Below, one piece after another: positions 42,755-53,200 of a stretch of DNA of 62,535 nucleotides. This DNA is from Candidatus Poribacteria bacterium (lineage in GTDB: Bacteria > Poribacteria > WGA-4E > WGA-3G). The stretch is taken from NCBI GenBank assembly GCA_012267415.1, contig JAAXGN010000108.1, positions 221,862 through 284,396 on the forward strand. The letters run 5' to 3'. A program made the position numbers and the translations under genes. The stretch's first letter is position 1. Every line of letters starts with the position of its first letter. The notes under the pieces were generated by a model. That model had not been told where the DNA came from. It saw nothing but the letters and a program-made list of their open reading frames with translations, and did no database searches.

Positions 42755-45700
42755 AGTTTTCCCCTATTAAGGGTTTTTTGCCAATTGTTTTCAAGCATTA
42801 TGCCTCTCATGACTTTATCCCAATCCCATAATAGCACAGTACCATCCTGTGAACCACTTGCGAGTATCTTTCCATCGTGTGAAAACACGAGTGTTTCGAT
42901 CGGTTCTGTGTGTCCGGGTAGGGCATATAGTTTGTTGCCAGTTTCGATATCTAACAGATCAATGGCATCTGAGCAGAACGAATGGATGCGTGATACGCTT
43001 GAAACGAGTAGAATGGTCCCGTCAGGAGAGAATGTTAGGACCTTACCTTTGGCACCCTGCGGAGAATAACCATAAGCTCCCTTAATTGCATGCGTGTCTA
43101 TTCTCCTTATCAATTCAGCAGTGTTAAGATCCCATAATGAGATATCTTTAAATTCACTGCATGCCATAAGATTACCATCTTGCGAAAATGCAAATGCATC
43201 AGCCCCGACCTCAATTGTCCGAACCTTCTCGCGAGTATTGTAGTCCCAAATTTCTGTAATCCTTGATTTATCTGAGAAGACAATTCTTTTGCCATTAGGT
43301 GTGAATGCTATTGGGTAAAAACTAACGTAATCTTTGGGTGTAATATAGAATTCTTCTTTACCAGACTGTACGTCCCAGAACCAGATATGGTCGCCGCCAC
43401 CACCTGTGTAAACCCTCGTCCCACTATGGTCGATCATTTTCTCATTTTCATCAGAAAAACCGGAAACAAGCATTTCATTTTTTGGTGAGAATGCCATTTT
43501 CCCATAAGCGTGCATTAAAGGAGGAAGTTCTTTACCATTCTTCAGATCCCAGACTTCGATTCTGTCGTGTCCTTGATATGATTCGTCGGTTCTCCAACTG
43601 TGTCTTGCATTGAAAGAGATGATGCCGTTTATAGGTTGAGATGCAAGATGTGTCCCATCTGGTGATAATGTAATTTCCTGTGTTGACTTTTGAATTCCTT
43701 GGGTAAACTCGTCAATGATGTCACCCTTTTTTATATCGTATTTCCGTACTGTGTTGTTAAACATTGCAGCTGAAAATGTAGTGCTATCTGATGAAAATGC
43801 CATACTCCTGACCCATTCTGTATAACCGTTTGTGACTGTAGAGATTCTTTCACCACTGTTTGGATTCCAGAAGTGAATTGCTCCATCTGCACTGGCGCTT
43901 GCGAGTGTATTCCCATCCGGCGTAAACGCTAAAGCAAGCACAGTATTATGATGTCCTTCAAGCACTGCTAACTCACGTTTCTTTTGAACATTCCACACAC
44001 GAACTTTGCCATCCGTATCACCACTTGCGATAGTATTGCCATCGTTTGAAAATGCTAATGCTGTTACCCATCCTGTATGTCCGTTTAAGGTTGCACGTTT
44101 ACTGCCGCGTTTCGTATTCCATATCCGCACAGTCATGTCCTCACTACCACTTGCGAAGGTTTTCCCATCTGGCGAGAATGCTAATGCGCGAATTCCTGCT
44201 CTCTCCTTGGACCAAGGGTTTAAGGGTCTGTGTCCTCTCATTTCAGCTTCTCTTTTACCGATGGAAGTGTGCCATAGGCTTATCTGTCCCTTAGGTCCGC
44301 CGTGATGTAAACCAACACCTGAACCCCGTGCAAAGATTCGACCATCTGTTGATAGTACTAAGATATTACCGTCCCAATCAGCATCGGTATGATGTTCAAC
44401 GATTTTCTCACGGGTATTCATATCCCAGTAGGTTACTTCACCAAAATGACTTACACAGACGAGGATTGTGTCCTTAACGCCGAATGCTAAGGCAATAGCA
44501 GATTGAATCAGTATATCCTGATTAATACGATATGAAACTGGGACTGAAAATGAAGGAAGTTCCGTTCGTGTTTTGAGATTCCATAACTGAATTCTGGGTC
44601 TAAGATATCCGCCAATCGCGAGGATGTTGCTATCAGAGGAGAAAGCTATTGCATTGACCTGTCCAATAGTCCTATTTGGTAGAGCTACTTCATCTCCCGT
44701 TTCTACACTATAGAGATATATCCCTACATCGCTACCAACTGCGAGGAACTTTCCATCTGGTGAGAACTTTATGACGTTGATCCCACCTTTCCCAAGTCGC
44801 GCAATTGCACTTTCAGGTAGTTCAGAGCGAGTTTCATGTTGATGAAAAACACGGGGATGCGGACTAGGTCTATGTTTTGGATACAGTGTTTCTGGACTAT
44901 TCAGGTTTTCATTGTTAGCGAATAACTTTTGTATGGGTGATGTATCTTCTACAGGGTTGTGCTTCAAATAGAGAATTGTTAGGTGCTGTAAGTTTTCTAT
45001 CGGTTTTACATCACGTATCTGATTTCTTTCGAGACCGAGAACGTTTAATTTCGTTAGATTGGCAAGGGGAGTAATATCTACGATGTTATTACCGTCAAGT
45101 CGCAGCTCTTTCATTTGGGTCATGTCTGCAAGTGGTGAGATATTTGCAATGTTATTTCGATAGAGTTCCAATTTCTCAAGTTTGGTCATGCCGCTTAGTA
45201 GCGTAATGTCTTCTATTTTATTTCGATATAGTTTTAATTCTCTAAGTTCTGTTAATCCTGTAAGAGGCGAAATATCAGTGATGTTTGAATCATAAAATTC
45301 TAACGTATTTAGAGATACCATAGTCGCAAGTGATTTAATCTCAGGAGGAGGTACAAAAAATTTTAGTGATTTTAGTTTTGTCAAAGCTGAGAGTGGTGAG
45401 ATGTCAGGGATATGTTCATGGAATTCTAATGCCTCAAGTTTCCGTAAGTTTGCAAGTGCTGAAATATCGCTTAGGGGATTGCCATAGATATCAAGTTCAG
45501 TTAGATTTGTCAACTTTCCGAGTGGAGTAATGTTACTGAGTCTATTTTTGTCAAGTGACAACGTTGTTAAATGTGTCAATCCTTCAAGAGGAGAGATATC
45601 AGAGATTTTATTATAGCTTAACCTCAGTTGTGTCAACTTCCGTAAATTTGTTAACGGCTTTAAATCTGAAAGGTCCGTTCTGTATATTGATAGGCTTTCC

Positions 45701-46212
45701 AGTTCTGACAAAGCTGTTAACGGAGAGAAATCCGTTATAGGATTTGCTGTTAGCTGCAATCTATTCAAGTGCGTCAATTTTTTTAGCGGTGAAATGTCTC
45801 TCACATAACCATCAAGGAACCTTAACTCTCTGAGTTGTGTTAATTTGGAGAGTGGCGAGATATCACTGATGCTATTTTGATAAATGGCAAGTGATTTAAG
45901 GTTATTAAGTTTCGCGAGCGGTTTTATATCGCTGATATTATAGGCGTGCCTTATTATCAACTTTTCTAAGTTGGTTGCATATTCAATTCCTGTTAGATCA
46001 TATTTTTTGGGATCCGTAAAACCCAGTTCCAATTCAGTTAGTTCCTTTAGTTTTTTTACCGGTATTGGTTCGTCATCTTCAATCTTCAAATTCCATCTGA
46101 TAAGTCCTGCTATTTGTTCATCTGGAAATTCTACATACTCTGAAGCGTGTTCTTGGGTTGAACAGCTACATAAGATGAATAGAATAGTGAGAAGGGTTAT
46201 TAATTGCTTCAT
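42751..46212 (-). CDS. LRR-WD40 lipoprotein 2 (1153 residues)
   Basis: A close paralogue of the gene at 39251, with the same layout: signal MKQLITLLTILFILCS and Cys17, LRR region about 40-450 (LSDISALANLRKLEALEFHE, ISPLADMTQMKELRLDGNNI), then a WD40 region (IRALAFSPDGKTFASGSEDM, LAFTPDGNTLASASADGAIH, ILASGSQDGTVLLWDWDKVM). The join LPESAIARLGKGGINVIKFS is nearly identical to lipoprotein 1, so the pair arose by duplication of the whole gene. AAGGAA lies before the ATG. The stop codon overlaps the start of lipoprotein 1, so the two are co-expressed. Confidence 0.87.
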   Translation of the reverse strand: MKQLITLLTILFILCSCSTQEHASEYVEFPDEQIAGLIRWNLKIEDDEPIPVKKLKELTELELGFTDPKKYDLTGIEYATNLEKLIIRHAYNISDIKPLAKLNNLKSLAIYQNSISDISPLSKLTQLRELRFLDGYVRDISPLKKLTHLNRLQLTANPITDFSPLTALSELESLSIYRTDLSDLKPLTNLRKLTQLRLSYNKISDISPLEGLTHLTTLSLDKNRLSNITPLGKLTNLTELDIYGNPLSDISALANLRKLEALEFHEHIPDISPLSALTKLKSLKFFVPPPEIKSLATMVSLNTLEFYDSNITDISPLTGLTELRELKLYRNKIEDITLLSGMTKLEKLELYRNNIANISPLADMTQMKELRLDGNNIVDITPLANLTKLNVLGLERNQIRDVKPIENLQHLTILYLKHNPVEDTSPIQKLFANNENLNSPETLYPKHRPSPHPRVFHQHETRSELPESAIARLGKGGINVIKFSPDGKFLAVGSDVGIYLYSVETGDEVALPNRTIGQVNAIAFSSDSNILAIGGYLRPRIQLWNLKTRTELPSFSVPVSYRINQDILIQSAIALAFGVKDTILVCVSHFGEVTYWDMNTREKIVEHHTDADWDGNILVLSTDGRIFARGSGVGLHHGGPKGQISLWHTSIGKREAEMRGHRPLNPWSKERAGIRALAFSPDGKTFASGSEDMTVRIWNTKRGSKRATLNGHTGWVTALAFSNDGNTIASGDTDGKVRVWNVQKKRELAVLEGHHNTVLALAFTPDGNTLASASADGAIHFWNPNSGERISTVTNGYTEWVRSMAFSSDSTTFSAAMFNNTVRKYDIKKGDIIDEFTQGIQKSTQEITLSPDGTHLASQPINGIISFNARHSWRTDESYQGHDRIEVWDLKNGKELPPLMHAYGKMAFSPKNEMLVSGFSDENEKMIDHSGTRVYTGGGGDHIWFWDVQSGKEEFYITPKDYVSFYPIAFTPNGKRIVFSDKSRITEIWDYNTREKVRTIEVGADAFAFSQDGNLMACSEFKDISLWDLNTAELIRRIDTHAIKGAYGYSPQGAKGKVLTFSPDGTILLVSSVSRIHSFCSDAIDLLDIETGNKLYALPGHTEPIETLVFSHDGKILASGSQDGTVLLWDWDKVMRGIMLENNWQKTLNRGKL

Positions 46213-46241
46213 TTTAGTTCCTTAATCATCTACTATATAAT

Positions 46242-48632
46242 CTATCTATCCAATGGTTTTGCCTTTGCGGCGATTTTATCCCAATCCCATAGGAGTATAG
46301 TTCCATCCTCACCAGCACTTGCGAGTGTTTTTCCATCGTGAGAAAATGCTAATGTTCTAATCGTTGCTGTATGTCCAAATGGTAGGGTTAATACTTCTTC
46401 TCCGGTATTGAAAAAATCCCATATCCTAATCTTACTGTTTCTGTGACCTGTGGTGAGATAGAGTCTCGTGTCAGGAGAGAACAGTTGTGCTTCAGCAGTG
46501 CTGATAATATGCTCCATATTTCGATGGATTCTATCAGTCACATTAGGGGTAAACGTTGCAGGTTTTGCTTCAATATTCTGAATTGATTCATAAGACAGTT
46601 CAATTCCTGTATTGACATCCCATCCTTTCTTGTTATCACCTGCTGAAGAACTTACAAGTATGGTATTATCCATAGAAAACTGAACTCTTTCAGCACTATA
46701 GGCGTTGTAGTTGTAACTGTAACCCGCATTGTTTATGCTTAACTCTTTACCAGTATTCACATCCCAAAATCTAATTGTTCCATCATTGCTGCCGCTTGCG
46801 AGGGTCTTTCCATCAGGAGAGAATACGACAGATTCAATTCCACCTGTATGTCCTTTAAGGGTAGCACGTTCGGTATTTGTGGTTATATCCCATAATCTGA
46901 TGGTCCTGCCCATGCCTATCGCAACAGTGTTACCGTCCCTTGAAAAGTCCATTGAAGATATCCAGTATATAATATCTTCATAGATGACATGATCAGTGTC
47001 TTTGGTAAGGTCCCATATTCTTATTGAATTGTTTGTTCCGGCAGTAATAAGCGTTTTACCATCAGGAGACAGTACCATTGCTCTTATAGGTTGGTCCTTC
47101 CTTTGATGATACTTTTCTTCTATGAACAAATTAGTGATGGATTCACCTAAGGAGAGTCGATGATGTCCTTTGAGAAGTTTCACTTTGCTGAGTGAAGATG
47201 TGCGATCTTTTATCTTGAGGTCCCATATCCCAATCTTACCATCTGAACGACCGATTGCAATAATGTTCTGATTATCACTTAGCGATAATATGCCAGGTGA
47301 TACTGTATTAGGTGATACTGTATTAGGTGATACTGTAACTGTACCCTCAATACACTGGCGTTGTTCGATTAGATTCGCAGCTGCGACATCCCAAAGTGTA
47401 AAGAAAGCAAAAGCACCAAAATACTTATCTGTTCTGAGACCTATCAGGGTAGTGTTATCCTCTGAAAATGCTAACCATGCATCGGGATGAATGGAAACGC
47501 TGGATATTGATATCACTCCAAATGCATGAGATGACCGTTTGAAAACGGAGATTCTTTTGCCTGTTTCCACATCCCACATTTCTATTGGTGTGTTATATCC
47601 ACTGGTAGCAAGTCTTTTACCGTCATTAGAAAATGCTACTGCTGTTATCTCTTTTGCTCTACGGACCTGCATCGGTATTTCGCTTCCCGTATTCACATCG
47701 TATATTGAAGCACCGATACTACTCCCAACGGCAAGTTTAGAACCGTCTGGTGAGAAACGCATGACTTTGATAACACCTCTTCCGATACGCCGTATGGCTT
47801 CAGGTGGCAAACCGAGACGGATTAGGTCTTGTGAAATCAGCTCTGATGTTGGTATATCAACGATCAGATCAGGATAGTTTGCGAACAGTGTGATTAAAGG
47901 GTTTCGATCTTCAATAGGATTCTCTTTAAGGTGCAACACTTCCAATCTCTTTAGTTTTTCTAATGGACTGATGTCGACAATACTATTATGCGCTAACCTT
48001 AAATCTAAGAGTTCAGACGACCCGTTCAGGGGAGATATGTCGTCTATCTGATTGTGTTCAAGTTGTAATCCTTTAAGTTTTCTTAGATGCGTAAGTGATG
48101 AAATGTCATTGATCTGATTATGATTAAGGGACAGGAACGGTAGCCGCCTTAAACTTGAAAGTTCAGAAATGTCGCTTATCTTGTTTTCATCAAGGAATAG
48201 GATTAGCAGTCCCGCTAATTGAGACAGTGGTCTAATGTCAGCAATTTTGTTCTGAGAGAGATACAATATGATCAGGTTTGTCAGTTGGGTTAAAGGGGTA
48301 ATATCACTGATTTGATTGTTTCTTAGGTCTAAACTTGTGAGCTGCGTTAATTCTGTGAGTGGTGATATGTCACTTATTTGGTTTTCAGATAATTTCAGAT
48401 ACAATAGGTTTATTGCATTCTCTAAACCGGTAAGGTCTTTAATTCCCACTTTAGGTGCATCTAATCTTTTCAATTCTTGAAGTTTCTTTATGGATATAGG
48501 TGCATCCGGGGGTATATGAAGTTCTTCACGAACTGCGTCTGCTAAGTTTGCATCAGGAAAGTTAACATGATCGGAAAATGAACATGCTACAAACGTGAAT
48601 AAGATTGTTATGAGGATACATAGGTGTTTCAT
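46242..48632 (-). CDS. LRR-WD40 lipoprotein 3 (796 residues)
   Basis: A shorter, more diverged member: signal MKHLCILITILFTFVA with Cys17; a compact LRR region of about 9-10 repeats (about 55-255, with LKLSENQISDISPLTELTQL); a join IRRIGRGVIKVMRFSPDGSK; then one WD40 propeller region (IESVVFSPDGKTLASGSNDG, IRTLAFSHDGKTLASAGEDG). Within the WD40 part an in-frame 15-base tandem repeat encodes (VSPNT)n. It ends 30 bases upstream of lipoprotein 2, so all three probably form one operon. The ribosome site is weak. It starts close to the repeat A copy at 48649. Confidence 0.87.
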   Translation of the reverse strand: MKHLCILITILFTFVACSFSDHVNFPDANLADAVREELHIPPDAPISIKKLQELKRLDAPKVGIKDLTGLENAINLLYLKLSENQISDISPLTELTQLTSLDLRNNQISDITPLTQLTNLIILYLSQNKIADIRPLSQLAGLLILFLDENKISDISELSSLRRLPFLSLNHNQINDISSLTHLRKLKGLQLEHNQIDDISPLNGSSELLDLRLAHNSIVDISPLEKLKRLEVLHLKENPIEDRNPLITLFANYPDLIVDIPTSELISQDLIRLGLPPEAIRRIGRGVIKVMRFSPDGSKLAVGSSIGASIYDVNTGSEIPMQVRRAKEITAVAFSNDGKRLATSGYNTPIEMWDVETGKRISVFKRSSHAFGVISISSVSIHPDAWLAFSEDNTTLIGLRTDKYFGAFAFFTLWDVAAANLIEQRQCIEGTVTVSPNTVSPNTVSPGILSLSDNQNIIAIGRSDGKIGIWDLKIKDRTSSLSKVKLLKGHHRLSLGESITNLFIEEKYHQRKDQPIRAMVLSPDGKTLITAGTNNSIRIWDLTKDTDHVIYEDIIYWISSMDFSRDGNTVAIGMGRTIRLWDITTNTERATLKGHTGGIESVVFSPDGKTLASGSNDGTIRFWDVNTGKELSINNAGYSYNYNAYSAERVQFSMDNTILVSSSAGDNKKGWDVNTGIELSYESIQNIEAKPATFTPNVTDRIHRNMEHIISTAEAQLFSPDTRLYLTTGHRNSKIRIWDFFNTGEEVLTLPFGHTATIRTLAFSHDGKTLASAGEDGTILLWDWDKIAAKAKPLDR
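47296..47340 (-). repeat. in-frame 15-base tandem repeat inside LRR-WD40 lipoprotein 3
   Basis: Three consecutive 15-base units (plus strand GGTGATACTGTATTA, the last diverging at its end) encode VSPNTVSPNTVSP between two WD40 blades. The unit length is a multiple of three, so copy-number change would lengthen or shorten a loop without breaking the frame. Confidence 0.8.
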
Positions 48633-48648
48633 TTGCGTTGTCTTTTAG

Positions 48649-48683
48649 TACGGCACACGGCGTGTGCCTACTACTATTAAGTT
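48649..48683. repeat. single repeat family A unit
   Basis: ACGGCACACGGCGTGTGCC followed by TACTACTATTAAGTT, the inverted form of the repeat at 2262-2385. It lies between the TPR gene stop and the LRR-WD40 operon start. Confidence 0.75.
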
Positions 48684-50038
48684 CACTTCCCTGCAGGAAT
48701 GATTTCCAGATCATCATAAGGGTTGCCATCTTTATCTGTAATCCGTAGATAGAAACCCCATCCACCCGTTTCTTCACATACCTTTATAAGTATGATGTTT
48801 CTTCCCTTTTTTAAGTTTGCAGGAAAATTGAAATAATCAATCTGAGCAGTAAAAGCTTTGGTATGCTGAAATATCGGTTTGCCGTTTAACCAGACTTTGC
48901 CCTGGTCGTCTGAATCAAAGCGAAAGTCGACCTGTCGGTCTTCAGGTGAGATGACAACTGCATACGCATAACCGGTTGCCCAATCTTCATCGTCACCGAG
49001 ACCGACGTATCCGTTTAGGACTTCATCCATGTATTTTTTCCAACTGATCTTGCCATGTTTTCCATCATATTCTGATTTTGTATCAATCTTGAGTAAGTTT
49101 TCATCAATAAACTCAGTATCAAAACCGATACCTAGTCTGTTTTCGAATGGTGTCAGAACCATCCATGCATCTTCAAAGACAAATCCTGTTTTCTTTATTC
49201 GTTCATTTGCCTGATCTTCAAGGTCATTTTCCATGTAAAATTGTGCCAATGCAAACACTGAATTGAAATAATTGGGTGAATCGGTCGGCATAACATCTAT
49301 GAGAAGTTCCAGCACCTCTACATAACCTTCTTTGTCTTTAACATATCTTCCTGCTCTGGTGATACGGCGGAACCATCTGCGTTCCATAAATGGAAACGGC
49401 GCTGCGTTTAGGTTTGCTTCAATGAGTTGATATGCTTCCCCGTACAGTTCATTGAGAAGCAGTGCGTATCCGAGTGTCATACCATAATTTGAAGTTGCTG
49501 ATCTTTCAGTGGAGTCTATTGTAAAATTCAGTGCATCTTCAGGGAAAAGGTTCTTGTTTAGGAGTTTTTCAGTTAGAGGGTTATCTTCATCAAATGGATC
49601 CGCAATATCAACATTACTTTTCTGTATGCGTAGCCATTGCTTATATGCAATTTGCGCTTTTTCTTCTTCCCCAGTCTCCATGTAGGCATCACCTAACAAC
49701 TCGTGTAGTATTGCGCTGCCTTCCATTTTCGGTTTGAGTTCTTCAAGCAGTTTAATGAACGGTTCGTTTGCATTTCTGAGATTAAATAGTTTCTGGAGTT
49801 CGGTAATTACAACGTCTTGCTCATTTTCTGAGAGTTCCAGGTCCAAAGCACTTAGATATATCTTTTCAGCGTCTGCATATTGGTTTTCTCTCAGGTGTCC
49901 TTCAGCCAAAGATAGATATTCACTTAAGTTGTTTGTACCTTCCTTGATTCTCTTTTTAGTGGAATTAGCATGGTATAAGTTAAACATGAATACGGATACC
50001 GTAAAGAATACGAATAATTCGTTAAAAGGTATGCTCAT
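48683..50038 (-). CDS. TPR protein with C-terminal GPFD/LNG-type beta domain
   Basis: A 451-residue protein from ATG 50038, chosen because GGAGG lies 9 bases before it; longer frames upstream are made of repeat A. The N-terminal hydrophobic anchor is IPFNELFVFFTVSVFMFNLY (about 3-22). TPR-like helices follow (AEGHLRENQYADAEKIYLSA and others to about 260). The C-terminal domain (about 300-451) has VLTPFENRLGIGFDTEF, RFDSDDQGKVWLNGKPI and GGWGFYLRITDKDGNPYDDL. This domain is nearly the same as the end of the giant neighbour and related to the metallophosphoesterase C-terminus. It is separated from the giant gene by a repeat A array. The role is unknown; TPRs usually assemble protein complexes. 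Confidence 0.83.
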   Translation of the reverse strand: MSIPFNELFVFFTVSVFMFNLYHANSTKKRIKEGTNNLSEYLSLAEGHLRENQYADAEKIYLSALDLELSENEQDVVITELQKLFNLRNANEPFIKLLEELKPKMEGSAILHELLGDAYMETGEEEKAQIAYKQWLRIQKSNVDIADPFDEDNPLTEKLLNKNLFPEDALNFTIDSTERSATSNYGMTLGYALLLNELYGEAYQLIEANLNAAPFPFMERRWFRRITRAGRYVKDKEGYVEVLELLIDVMPTDSPNYFNSVFALAQFYMENDLEDQANERIKKTGFVFEDAWMVLTPFENRLGIGFDTEFIDENLLKIDTKSEYDGKHGKISWKKYMDEVLNGYVGLGDDEDWATGYAYAVVISPEDRQVDFRFDSDDQGKVWLNGKPIFQHTKAFTAQIDYFNFPANLKKGRNIILIKVCEETGGWGFYLRITDKDGNPYDDLEIIPAGK

Positions 50039-50130
50039 TTTTTTCCTCCAAACATGATTAGAAAAGGTCTTTGATACATGAGAGTGCGCATATTTATTTG
50101 AGGCGTGTGCATAATTATTCCTCTCATCAA

Positions 50131-50247
50131 TGTGGACGGCACGCGGAGTGTATCTGCTACTATTAAAAACTTGTGGACGGCACACGGAGTGTATCTGCTA
50201 CTAAAAAACTTGTGGACGGCACACGGAGTGTGCCTACTACTATTAAG
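50131..50247. repeat. three-unit array of repeat family A
   Basis: Three units of about 39 bases (from 50131, 50171 and 50210) share TTGTGGACGGCACACGGAGTG followed by TATCTGCTACTA or TGCCTACTACTA. Orientation is inverted relative to 2262-2385. It occupies the gap between the two TPR genes. Confidence 0.8.
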
Positions 50248-50263
50248 CACATCTATTGTTATT

Positions 50264-53200
50264 TTACTGAGAGTTGTTGATTTTTAAGTCATCATAAGGG
50301 TTCCCATCCGTATCCGTTATCCTCAGATAGAATCCCCAGGGTAGCGATTCGTTGCTTACTTTGACGAGTATGGTGTTTTTTCCAGTCGTGATTGTGACGG
50401 GAATAGTGCGGCGGTCAATCTGTGCGCCGCGTGTTCTTCTGTGTGCATACACTTTTTTCCCATTCAACCAGACTTTGCCCTGATCATCACTATCAAAACG
50501 GATCTGTGCCTGTCGTTCATCGGGTGACGTGAAGGTTATCCACGCATAAGAGGTAAGCATTTTCTCATCATCCCCGAAAGAATAGAATCCATCATAAACT
50601 TTGTCAGTCCCCTGCTGCCACGTTACCTCTCCAGAGATGCCTTCATATTTTGCATTTAGGTCTATCTGTGTTGTTTCTTCAGGAATGTATGCGGTGTTAT
50701 ATCCTATACCCCCTGTGTTGTCAAATGGACCGATTGTTAACCAATCAGATTCAGGTAGGAAGCCGGTTTTCAGAATATACGGTTTTGCTTTATCATGCAT
50801 ACCGAGTTCGCGACAGAATTCTGCAAATCGCAGGTTAGTATTCACATTTGTGCCGAGTTCAGTAGGAATATGATCAATGAGTTTCCCTATCATCTCTTCA
50901 TATTTTTCTCTGTCCTTTACGTGTTTGCTGGCATCGGAGATAGTTTGTAGTATATGACCTATATTTTCTGACTTGAACCTGTGAGCATGTCCAACGGCAC
51001 CAACATTTCCAATAGGTTGTGGGGGATTTAGACTTGCAGAAAACTGTGCTAATGCTTCATCATACTGCTCGTTTAGCAGATATGCTGCCCCTAAGGCTGG
51101 AACGGTTATATGATCCGGACGATATTGAACGACGTGCTTGAGCAGTTCTACGGTGAGCTCTGGGAGTATGTTTTCCTTGATAAGTCTTTCTGCAAGCTGC
51201 TGAATGTCTATTATTTTACTTCGCGGTTCAGGATCATCTTTAAGCAATTCCAGCCATTTCTTATAGGCTGTTTTGGCTTTTTCTGTATCACCGGATGATA
51301 GATAGTTATCACCAGAGAGTTTATGTAGGAATGGACTATTTGTAGGCTGAGCACTTAATTCATTGAGTAATGCAAGTCGCTTATCAGCATTTGTTTCACC
51401 AGGATATAGGTCTATTAAAGACTTAACGATTTCGTCATGCTCAGTTGGTTCAAGAGACGTTTTCAGTGCTTGTTGATAGACAAGTTCAGCCTTCGTCTGG
51501 TTTTTCATGAGTTTATAGGTCTTTGCAAGAGCGTCAAAGAGTTGATATGATGTAGGTTCAAGTGAAAGAGCTTTTTCATAAGCCTTTGCTGCTTTTTCGA
51601 GGTCTTCTTTAGTGTTAGCCTGTATTGTGTTGGAAGATAATAGGTCTCCAACTTTTTTGTGCCATTCTACATTGTCCGGTTGTATCTCAGTTAGTTTTTC
51701 ATAGTGTATGGCTGCTTCTTTTAACATATCGTTCTGTTCATAGGTTTGTGCAAGTGTTAGTCTTGCATTAGCATCATTTGGATTATCTTCAACAGTTTTG
51801 ATAAGTTTAGGTAACTGCTTTTCAAAGAGTTTTCCATCTTTGTATGCTTGTTTAATGGCGTTCTCTGCTTCCTGTTTTTTTCTACTATCCCTTGCGATAC
51901 TTTTCAATTGTGTATATGCCTCAACTGCTTCTTCATACTGTTTTAAAGCGAGTGCACTCTTTCCGAGGAGGTCGTAGATAGTTTCTTGTTCCCATCTACT
52001 TCCACCACTGTATCGGTTAGTAGAAACTACGAGCGCTTCCTTAAGATGTTTTATTGCGGGTTCATATAATTCTGCTTCATAGCAGATAGAGCCGATTGAA
52101 CAGAGGAACCACATATCTTGGGCTTTGCTGCTTGTTGAGAGTGTGGTGTTCCCGTGATTTATGAATTCATCAGCGAGTAATATATTCCCTGTCTTTTTGA
52201 ATGCTGCAGCGGCATAGAAGTATGCGTGGACATTGCTTGGCGTTGCTTTTGTCAGTGCTTGATATGTTTGCGCGGCTTTTTCATGGTTTTCTGCTTCTCG
52301 GTATAGTTCTGCGATCATTTCAAGGTTCTGTGGATCATTTTTATTTGTTGCGAGTCTCTGCTCAAATATGGTTCTCAACTGGTCCAACTTTCCACCGTTT
52401 TTATATGCGTTAATTATTGTTTGTCTTGCTTCATCTTCACCGAATGTTATTTCAAAACCGTTTGGACCACTGGATATTGAGGTACCACTTGACTTGGATT
52501 GTTCCATTGACTCATAGAGTTTTAAAGCTGAGTCATCTTTACCGAGGCGCACATACTCCAGCATAAGTTCTCGGTAGACACTGTCGAAGTCGTAACTTCT
52601 TGCTGACATCTCAAGTGCTTCCTTGTAAGCTTTAATTGCTTTTTCGGATTCGCCTTTTCTCCGATATTGTCTTGCGAGTTCTACTTTCATTGAGAATGTG
52701 AGTGTCCCTTTTTTCTCTGCTTCTTTAAGGTGTTCTTCTAATTTTCCTTGTTGTCTGAGGATTGATAGCATCTGTCGTTCAATGTCTCGTTGTTGCCAAT
52801 CATCGGTTGTTAATTGGAGAGCCTTCTCATAAGACTTAATCGCTTCATCAAGTTTACCAGCATTCCGGTAGTTTTGTGCAAGGCTTCTTTGCATGTCAAA
52901 GGTTATAGTTCCTTTCTTTTCAGCTTCCTTCAGATATTCATCAATTTTTCCTCTCCGTCTGTATATCTCCATCATTTGGCGTTCAATCTGCGTGTGTTGA
53001 TGTGAGTGTTGCAGATATTTCTTTGCTTCGTTGTATGCTTTTTCAGCATCATCAAGTTTGTCAGTTTGCATATAGAGACTTCCTAAACTCTGATATACTT
53101 GTCCATCGCCGGGGGATAGTTCAATTGCCTTTTTATAAGTCGTGATAGCTTCTTCTACTTGATTACTTGAGCTGTATAGTCTTGCGAGTCGTGAATAATT

